Assembly (NCBI GenBank): GCA_964483805.1
Contig: CAZADH010000088.1
Coordinates: forward strand, 1 to 20,713
From: CAZADH01 sp964483805
GTDB taxonomy: Bacteria > Muiribacteriota > Ozemobacteria > Ozemobacterales > Ozemobacteraceae
Direction of reading: 5' to 3'
Length of the DNA stretch: 20,713 bases
Part shown: piece by piece, positions 16,116-20,713 of the stretch
How the letters are laid out: each line of letters opens with the position of its first letter
Position numbering within the stretch: the first letter of the stretch is position 1
Program-made: the position numbers and the translations under genes
The notes under the pieces: model-generated
Told to the model about the DNA's origin: nothing
Database searches by the model: none
The model's input: only the letters and a program-made list of their open reading frames with translations

Positions 16116-18536
16116 ATGGCTTTCGACAATGAGACCCGCAATCGGCTGAACAAGATGGTCGCGGCGGCCCGGGCGCTGCTGACCGACGAGTTCACCGCGC
16201 AGTTGCAGGAAACCCACGGCATCCAGCCCGACGGCGCGCTGACCGGGCTCGAGCGCCTGGCACACCTGAGCGACGAAGACCGCGCCGTCAGCAAGGCGCT
16301 GCGCGAGCGCATCGCCCACCTGGTCGCGGGCCACGAGAAAGAAAAAGACGCATATCGCATGACCGTCGAGCGCGTGGTGCGCGAGCAGGCGTTCACCGTG
16401 CTCAACCGGTTCGCCGCTCTGCGCATGGCCGAAGAGCGCAAGCTCGTCTACGAGAGCGTGCGCACCGGCTACCAGTCGCAGGGGTTCCAGGTCTATCTGA
16501 AGGTTGCCGGCACCGGGCTGGGCGACCACTACCACCGCTATCGCACCTATCTGTTCGGCGTCTTCGACGAGATGGCGGTCGACCTGGGCGTGATCTTCGA
16601 CCGGTTCTCGCCGATGGGCATGCTGTTCCCGCGCGAGCAGGCGTTGCTGGCGCTGCTCGACCTGCTCAACGCCGCCGAGATCAAGCCGCTCTGGGCCGAA
16701 GACGAAACGATCGGCTGGATCTACCAGTATTTCAACTCGAAAGAAGAGCGCACGGCGATGCGCGACGCATCGGCCGCCCCCCGCAACAGCCGCGAACTGG
16801 CGGTCCGCAACCAGTTCTTTACACCGCGGTACGTGGTCGAATTTCTCACTGACAACACGCTGGGCCGGATCTGGTATGACATGACCGGTGGGAAGACGGT
16901 ATTGGCCAATGCTTGTAAGTTTCTTGTGGATGAGGCGAGGAGTGGTCAGTGGTCAGTGGACAGTGGTCAGAAGTTGTTAGGAGAGAACGATGGCTGTCAA
17001 AACGTACAGGGAACTGGTGGGGTGGCAACGAGCCATGGATCTGGTCGAGCAGATTTACTTGGTCACCAAGGGGTTTCCACGGGAGGAAACGTACGGACTG
17101 ACGTCTCAGATCAGAAGGGCTGCGGTGTCGGTCCCGTCGAACATCGCAGAGGGGCAGGGCCGGCAGTCGACCAAGGAGTTCATCAATCATCTGTCGATCG
17201 CTTACGGGTCACTTCTGGAAGTCGAAACGCAGACCCTGATCGCACAGCGCCTGAGTTACATCACCCGGGAACAATCCTCCGACATCCTGACCACGACAGC
17301 GGAAATCGGCCGACTCATCAACGGCCTGACAACAGCGCTTCGCAACAAGCTGCGCACCAATCACTGACCACTGGCCACTCTCCACTGACCACTGGCCACC
17401 GCCCACTGAAAGACCCGCGCGAAATCAAGATGCTCGACCCGGCGTGCGGTTCGATGCATTTCGGGTTGTATGCCTACGATCTTTACGAAAAGATCTACGA
17501 CGAGGCCTGGGAACGCGCGCGCAGTGGCGGCACGCCCGACGGCGCCGATGCGTCGTGGGCCGGCTTTGTCGAGTTCTGCGGGAGCTTCGGCGACAAAGAG
17601 AGCTATATCAACGAGGTGCCGCGGCTGATTCTGGCCCATAACATACACGGTATTGACATCGACCCGCGCGCGGTGCAGATTGCCGGCCTCACCTTGTGGC
17701 TGCGGGCGCACCGCTCGTGGCTGCTGCGCGGCATCAAGCCGGCGGCACGGCCGCGCATCGTGAAGTCGAACATCGTTTGCGCCGAACCGATGCCCGGCGA
17801 CGAGAAGATGCGCCAGGAGTTCACCGCCGGCCTGCAACCCCGCGTGCTCGGCCAACTGGTCGAGGTCGTGTTCGACAAGATGCAGCTCGCCGGCGAGGCG
17901 GGGTCGTTGCTGAAGATCGAAGAAGAGATCAAAGACGCCATCGCCGCCGCCAAGAAACAATGGGACGCTGAGCGCGCCCCCGGCCGGCAACGGGTGATTC
18001 CGGGGTTTGCCGACGAGAAACCGCGCCAGGGCACATTTGATCTCGCGGGCGTGTCGGACGAAGGATTCTGGGCGCAGGCCGAAGAGCGCATTCTGTCGGC
18101 GCTGCGGGAGTTTGCTGAGAAGGCCGATGCGAGCGGGTCGACGGGTAGGCGGTTGTTTTCTGAAGATGCCGCGCGTGGGTTCGCGTTTATTGATCTGTTT
18201 CGGCAGCAATACAGTGTAACGCTCATGAATCCTCCGTTTGGCGCCTGCGCTGCCGGAGCCAAGAAGGCGTTCGAGAAGGCCTGGCCCAAGACCAAAAACG
18301 ATGTTTATGCCGCATTTGTCGAGCGCGGCATCGACCTGCTGCACCCGCGGGCGCGACTCGGCGCCATCACTTCGCGCACCGGGTTCTTCCTGTCGAGCTT
18401 CCAGAAATGGCGCGAGGAGGTCATTTTGCCCAAGGCCCCGCCGGCGGTGTTTGTCGACCTGGGATATGGAGTGCTGGACAGCGCGATGGTCGAGGTGGCG
18501 GCGTATTGCTTGGAGACAGTGGCCAGTGGGCAGTGA
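16116..18536 (+). CDS. pglX: PglX, N-terminal part: BREX adenine-specific DNA methyltransferase, interrupted by repeats
   Basis: 806 residues from the ATG 3 bp after brxC (GGAG at 16105-16108). It starts like PglX (NETRNRLNKMVAAARALLTDE) and holds the N6-adenine methyltransferase signatures: SAM motif I DPACGSMHFG (Asp441) and catalytic NPPF at 705-708. PglX methylates host DNA in BREX. Two things are abnormal. First, residues of about 276-432 are encoded by an inserted repeat element with its own nested gene; the frame stays open, so the product would carry about 155 extra residues just before motif I, where normal PglX has a shorter variable linker. Second, the chain stops at 18536 at a TGA inside another repeat, after VLDSAMVEVAAYCLETV, whereas PglX normally runs to about 1200 residues; the rest continues in another frame from 18595. 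Whether the two parts assemble into an active enzyme is not known. Confidence 0.88.
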   Translation: MAFDNETRNRLNKMVAAARALLTDEFTAQLQETHGIQPDGALTGLERLAHLSDEDRAVSKALRERIAHLVAGHEKEKDAYRMTVERVVREQAFTVLNRFAALRMAEERKLVYESVRTGYQSQGFQVYLKVAGTGLGDHYHRYRTYLFGVFDEMAVDLGVIFDRFSPMGMLFPREQALLALLDLLNAAEIKPLWAEDETIGWIYQYFNSKEERTAMRDASAAPRNSRELAVRNQFFTPRYVVEFLTDNTLGRIWYDMTGGKTVLANACKFLVDEARSGQWSVDSGQKLLGENDGCQNVQGTGGVATSHGSGRADLLGHQGVSTGGNVRTDVSDQKGCGVGPVEHRRGAGPAVDQGVHQSSVDRLRVTSGSRNADPDRTAPELHHPGTILRHPDHDSGNRPTHQRPDNSASQQAAHQSLTTGHSPLTTGHRPLKDPREIKMLDPACGSMHFGLYAYDLYEKIYDEAWERARSGGTPDGADASWAGFVEFCGSFGDKESYINEVPRLILAHNIHGIDIDPRAVQIAGLTLWLRAHRSWLLRGIKPAARPRIVKSNIVCAEPMPGDEKMRQEFTAGLQPRVLGQLVEVVFDKMQLAGEAGSLLKIEEEIKDAIAAAKKQWDAERAPGRQRVIPGFADEKPRQGTFDLAGVSDEGFWAQAEERILSALREFAEKADASGSTGRRLFSEDAARGFAFIDLFRQQYSVTLMNPPFGACAAGAKKAFEKAWPKTKNDVYAAFVERGIDLLHPRARLGAITSRTGFFLSSFQKWREEVILPKAPPAVFVDLGYGVLDSAMVEVAAYCLETVASGQ
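16941..16970 (+). repeat. Left arm: four tandem AGTGGTC heptamers
   Basis: agtggtc, agtggtc, agtggac, agtggtc, then AG. In the pglX frame the arm reads SGQWSVDSGQ. It is complementary in type to the arm at 17362-17410. Confidence 0.9.
16990..17367 (+). CDS. Four-helix-bundle protein of the S23 / 23S rRNA intervening-sequence family, nested in pglX
   Basis: 125 residues, complete, in the +1 frame relative to pglX. The ATG has AGGAGAG (16979-16985) at good spacing; the TGA lies inside the first repeat of the right arm. Family features are clear: the opening YRELVGWQRAMDLVEQIY, then FPREETYGLTSQIRRAAVS, the hallmark VPSNIAEGQGR, and LSIAYGSLLEVETQ. These proteins form helical bundles that assemble into pentamer-like rings and resemble Avd, the accessory protein of diversity-generating retroelements. 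They are encoded in 23S rRNA intervening sequences and at dispersed sites; a nucleic-acid-binding role is suspected, not proven. No reverse transcriptase or rRNA is nearby. Both this frame and pglX are open over the same bases, and a standard gene caller would probably keep only one. Confidence 0.87.
   Translation: MAVKTYRELVGWQRAMDLVEQIYLVTKGFPREETYGLTSQIRRAAVSVPSNIAEGQGRQSTKEFINHLSIAYGSLLEVETQTLIAQRLSYITREQSSDILTTTAEIGRLINGLTTALRNKLRTNH
17362..17410 (+). repeat. Right arm: seven tandem CACTGAC-like heptamers
   Basis: cactgac, cactggc, cactctc, cactgac, cactggc, caccgcc, cactgaa. This is the opposite orientation of the left arm. In the pglX frame it reads SLTTGHSPLTTGHRPL and joins the native KDPREI segment. 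The first unit supplies the TGA stop of the nested gene. Confidence 0.9.
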
Positions 18537-18561
18537 TCGGTGGCCAGGGGCGAGGGGGCAG
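18518..18561 (+). repeat. Unpaired heptamer array that ends the first pglX frame
   Basis: Six degenerate units (agtggcc, agtgggc, agtgatc, ggtggcc, aggggcg, agggggc) plus AG. No opposite arm follows. The third unit, with A in place of the usual G, creates the in-frame TGA at 18534-18536 that terminates the N-terminal PglX part. Confidence 0.8.
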
Positions 18562-18582
18562 TCGCGTGTCGATGGCGAGGAT

Positions 18583-18588
18583 GGAAGG
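18583..18588 (+). promoter_or_regulatory. Ribosome binding site for the C-terminal PglX part
   Basis: GGAAGG lies 6 bp before the ATG at 18595. A TAA at 18589-18591 in the same frame separates the two, so the C-terminal part cannot be read from further upstream and must start here or later. Confidence 0.55.
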
Positions 18589-18594
18589 TAATAC

Positions 18595-20713
18595 ATGACG
18601 ATCTTCATTCGTTTGCTCGAGGCGGACGACAAGGAAGCGGCGCTGCGCAAGACCTTGTCCGATCAATCGCGCTCGCAAAGCCGGTTACTGTTTCGAGCTG
18701 AGCCTCAAGGATTCTCGGCTATACCACGGTCACCGTTTGCATACTGGGTCGCGGCCGGGGTGAGACAACTTTTCGTCACCATGGCTCCGGTCGAAACGAC
18801 ATCGCGTCATGCAGCCTCGGGCGGCAAGACCCTTGATGATTTCCGGTGGATTCGCGCGACCTGGGAAGTCGAAGCAAAGAATTGCTCAACCTGGGTTGCA
18901 TATGCCAAGGGCGGTGCGTTTGCTCCATTTTACGCGGATGTGTTCTTGAGTCTCGACTGGCGGAGTAATGGGAAAGCACTAAAGAGTTACTTGATGCACT
19001 ATCGAGAATCAAGAGGTTGGTCGCCTCACTGGAAAGCAGAGTTGCATGGAAGTGATCACTACCTGCGTCCAGGTCTGACGTGGCCGCGCCGAACAAACGG
19101 ACTGTCGTTCAGGGTTATGCCGCGAAATTGCGTTTTTGGTGACAAAGGCCCCGCGGCGTTTGTTGATGGCAATGGAATGCACGAGTTACTTGCCCTCTGT
19201 GCGGTCCTCAACTCGACAGCCTTTGGCATATTGGTTTCGGTACAACTCGCAAGAACTGAGTTGGCACAGTCATACGAAGTTGGTGTGATTCAGCAAACTC
19301 CAGTGCCTGAGCTAGATTTCGACGACAAGAAATCACTTGCTGATATGGCCCATCGCCTATGGTCACTTAAGCGCTCTCTCGACACCCGCAACCAGACATC
19401 GCATGCGTTTTGGCTGCCAACCGCAATGCAAGTGGTCAGCGGACAGTTGTCAGTGGCCAGAAAAGAGCATGGCAAGGACCTTACTGGACACCGTCCACTG
19501 ACCACCGACCACTCCTCGCTCCTCATTGACCACTGCTCACCGACCACTGACCACTTCCTGTCCCAGTCAGCATCAGCCTGGAACACCAACGTTCAGCAGA
19601 TCAACCAGCAAGTTGCCGACATCCAACGCGAAATCGACGACAAGTGCTTTACGTTGTATGGCATCAGCGATGAGGACCGGCGGGCGATCGAACGGGGGTT
19701 TGGCGGGGATAGCGCAGCGGAGAACCCCTTCCCAACCCTCCCCCGCGCGCCTAAGCGCGCAGGAGAGGGAGAAGAACCCGGCCCGCGCGGGCACGAAAGC
19801 GCAGGAAAGCAAAATGATGCCGACGACGACGGCGACGCTGAATCCGGCAGTGATGCCACGGCGCTGACGGCGGAACTGCTGTCTTGGGCGGTGGGCGTTG
19901 CGAACGGCCGGTTCGACCTGCGCCACGCACTTCCCGGCGCCAAACGGCCAGCCGAACCCGACCCGTTCGACCCGCTGCCGGTGTGTTCGCCGGGAATGTT
20001 GCAAAACGCCGACGGCCTCCCCCTCACCGAAGCTGACGAAAAGCGCCTGCGCGCCGCCGGCGAATGGGACTACCCGATCGACATCCCATGGGACGGCATT
20101 CTCGTCGACGACCCGGAGCACCCGCGCGATGTTGAGAAAGCAATACAAAATGTGTTTTCGGTGATCAGTGATAAATGGTCAGTGTTCAGTGGTCAGCGAT
20201 CGGTGGTCAGTGGTCAGTGGTCAGAGGCAGATCGCACTGGCCACTGGCCACTGACCACTGACAACTCTCTTCTTACCGAGGCGTGCGAGATTCTCGGCGT
20301 GAAGTCGCTGCGCGACTACATTGCCAAACCTGCCTCGTTCTTCGCCGATCATCTGAAGCGCTACTCGAAGAGCCGGCGCAAGGCGCCGATCTACTGGCCG
20401 TTGTCGACGGCGTCGGGGTCGTACACCTTGTGGGTCTACTACCACCGGCTGACCGACCAGACGCTGTTCACCTGCGTCACCGAGTATGTCGCGCCCAAGA
20501 TCGTCAGCGTCGAGAAAGACCTGCAGCGGCTCGAGGCCGGCCTGGGCGACAAGCCGTCGGTCAAAGACCGCAAGCGCCGCGAGGAACTGCAGTCGCTGCT
20601 GAGCGAGCTGAAAGACTTCCGCGACGAACTGCTGCGCGTCGCCAAACTGCCCTACAAACCGAACATCAACTACGGCGTGCTGATCACCGCCGCGCCGCTT
20701 TACAAAGTATTTA
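18595..20713 (+). CDS. pglX: PglX, C-terminal part (separate frame, 3' truncated by window)
   Basis: At least 706 residues, open to the window edge. It starts MTIFIRLLEADDKEAALRK, which fits the segment following VEVAAYCLE in intact PglX, so it is the continuation of the gene ending at 18536, shifted to another frame. The middle (WVAYAKGGAFAPFYADVFLS, then ALCAVLNSTAFGILV, then QQTPVPELDF) is the target-recognition-like region. The part with IDIPWDGILVDDPEHP and the closing coiled region, ending YKPNINYGVLITAAPLYKVF, is close to the normal C-terminus, so little is missing. Three insertions are read in frame: heptamer arrays at residues of about 279-322 and 523-556, and a GC-rich hairpin at about 381-399. 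The first stretch (18600-19430) is less GC-rich than the rest, which fits recombination in the specificity region. It probably works together with the N-terminal part, if at all. Confidence 0.8.
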   Translation, partial: MTIFIRLLEADDKEAALRKTLSDQSRSQSRLLFRAEPQGFSAIPRSPFAYWVAAGVRQLFVTMAPVETTSRHAASGGKTLDDFRWIRATWEVEAKNCSTWVAYAKGGAFAPFYADVFLSLDWRSNGKALKSYLMHYRESRGWSPHWKAELHGSDHYLRPGLTWPRRTNGLSFRVMPRNCVFGDKGPAAFVDGNGMHELLALCAVLNSTAFGILVSVQLARTELAQSYEVGVIQQTPVPELDFDDKKSLADMAHRLWSLKRSLDTRNQTSHAFWLPTAMQVVSGQLSVARKEHGKDLTGHRPLTTDHSSLLIDHCSPTTDHFLSQSASAWNTNVQQINQQVADIQREIDDKCFTLYGISDEDRRAIERGFGGDSAAENPFPTLPRAPKRAGEGEEPGPRGHESAGKQNDADDDGDAESGSDATALTAELLSWAVGVANGRFDLRHALPGAKRPAEPDPFDPLPVCSPGMLQNADGLPLTEADEKRLRAAGEWDYPIDIPWDGILVDDPEHPRDVEKAIQNVFSVISDKWSVFSGQRSVVSGQWSEADRTGHWPLTTDNSLLTEACEILGVKSLRDYIAKPASFFADHLKRYSKSRRKAPIYWPLSTASGSYTLWVYYHRLTDQTLFTCVTEYVAPKIVSVEKDLQRLEAGLGDKPSVKDRKRREELQSLLSELKDFRDELLRVAKLPYKPNINYGVLITAAPLYKVF
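19431..19558 (+). repeat. In-frame inverted pair of heptamer arrays in pglX
   Basis: Left arm 19431-19460 (agtggtc, agcggac, agttgtc, agtggcc, AG); right arm 19489-19558 with ten CACTGAC-like units, several degenerate. The short middle (19461-19488) holds no gene. It is read through as VVSGQLSVA and then HRPLTTDHSSLLIDH, and the PglX frame continues afterwards with WNTNVQQINQQVADIQREI. Confidence 0.85.
19736..19791. repeat. GC-rich palindromic repeat of a different type, in frame in pglX
   Basis: CCCTCCCCCGCGCGC (19736-19750), a CTAA loop, then GCGCGCAGGAGAGGGA (19755-19770) form a strong imperfect hairpin. A second perfect palindrome, CCCGCGCGGG, follows at 19782-19791. The stretch encodes a Pro/Arg/Gly/Glu-rich segment (TLPRAPKRAGEGEEPGPRG) followed by an Asp-rich one, a likely disordered loop. 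It resembles dispersed intergenic hairpin repeats of GC-rich genomes and is unrelated to the heptamers. Confidence 0.6.
20162..20262 (+). repeat. Largest inverted pair of heptamer arrays in pglX
   Basis: Left arm: nine units from 20162 to 20224, seven of them TGGTCAG-like (20176-20224), five of those exact. A 10-bp tip follows, then four units of CACTGGC/CACTGAC (20235-20262). The near-perfect copies suggest recent expansion. It is read in frame as SVFSGQRSVVSGQWS and then GHWPLTTDN, between native NVFSVI and LLTEACEILGVKSL. Confidence 0.88.

Larger units (their letters stand above)
16941..17410 (+). mobile_element. Putative S23/IVS-type insertion element inside pglX
   Basis: A unit of about 470 bp consists of tandem 7-bp repeats on the left (16941-16970), a complete gene for a four-helix-bundle S23-family protein (16990-17367), and oppositely oriented 7-bp repeats on the right (17362-17410). 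Transcribed, the arms could pair into a long stem with the gene in the loop, resembling the intervening sequences that interrupt 23S rRNA genes in some bacteria and encode this protein family. Here the host is a protein gene. It lies between the PglX segments NACKFLVDEA and LKDPREIKMLDPACG. No target duplication was visible, so exact ends are uncertain. Mobility is inferred from structure, not shown. Confidence 0.65.

Noticed and set aside
12405..16535. Two long minus-strand open frames (810 and 561 codons) opposite brxC and pglX
   Set aside because: They are a by-product of strong G/C third-position bias in brxC and the start of pglX; their translations are low-complexity, without domains, and the plus-strand proteins are clearly recognised.
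16990..17367. Nearby 23S rRNA or a diversity-generating retroelement, suggested by the S23/Avd-like protein
   Set aside because: No rRNA sequence, reverse transcriptase or template/variable repeat pair is visible in the window.
18518..18594. Loss of one heptamer fusing both PglX parts into one frame
   Set aside because: Removing 7 bp would bring the frames into phase, but the TAA at 18589-18591 would then stop translation, so slippage alone cannot rebuild a single protein.
16941..20262. Heptamer arrays as a CRISPR array
   Set aside because: Units are 7 bp and directly tandem without spacers, and no cas genes are present.

Overview
The window is a GC-rich (by eye above 60 %) bacterial chromosome segment carrying an anti-phage defence island, with almost every gene on the + strand. 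A lipoprotein-type signal at the left edge fits a Gram-negative or other lipoprotein-sorting bacterium; nothing here identifies the species. There are no rRNA or tRNA genes, integrases, transposases or CRISPR arrays.

Layout. (1) Positions 1-1865 hold ordinary, non-defence genes: the 3' end of a beta-rich protein of unknown function and a probable lipoprotein ending in Thr-Gly repeats. (2) Positions 2016-10465 hold two large, translationally coupled genes (ATGA overlap): a Swt1-like HEPN / SNF2-family DEAH helicase, and a 1616-residue sacsin/Hsp90-like ATPase with a C-terminal Cys/His (HNH-like) domain. They look like a two-gene defence unit or a BREX accessory module. The ATPase gene is visibly poorer in GC than its neighbours. 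(3) Positions 10571 to the window end hold a tightly packed operon, brxE-brxA-brxB-brxC-pglX. This is the gene order of type 6 BREX; pglZ, brxD and brxHI would be expected beyond the right edge.

How the genes work together. In BREX, PglX is the adenine methyltransferase that marks host DNA, BrxC is the large AAA+ ATPase, BrxA and BrxB are small essential partners, and PglZ (not in view) is the phosphatase-fold component. The complex methylates host DNA and blocks replication of unmethylated phage. The HEPN-helicase and Hsp90-like ATPase pair upstream could act independently or assist.

The most unusual feature is pglX. It contains at least four insertions of one repeat family, tandem 7-bp units (AGTGGTC-like), usually as an inverted pair with CACTGAC-like units. 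The first encloses a complete gene for a four-helix-bundle protein of the S23 / 23S rRNA intervening-sequence family, in another frame, while the pglX frame stays open through the whole insertion. The second carries the stop codon that splits PglX into an N-terminal methyltransferase part and a separately started C-terminal part. The third and fourth are in-frame peptide insertions, and a different GC-rich hairpin also lies in frame in the C-terminal part. All lie in likely loops. I saw no convincing copy of the heptad repeat outside pglX in this window.
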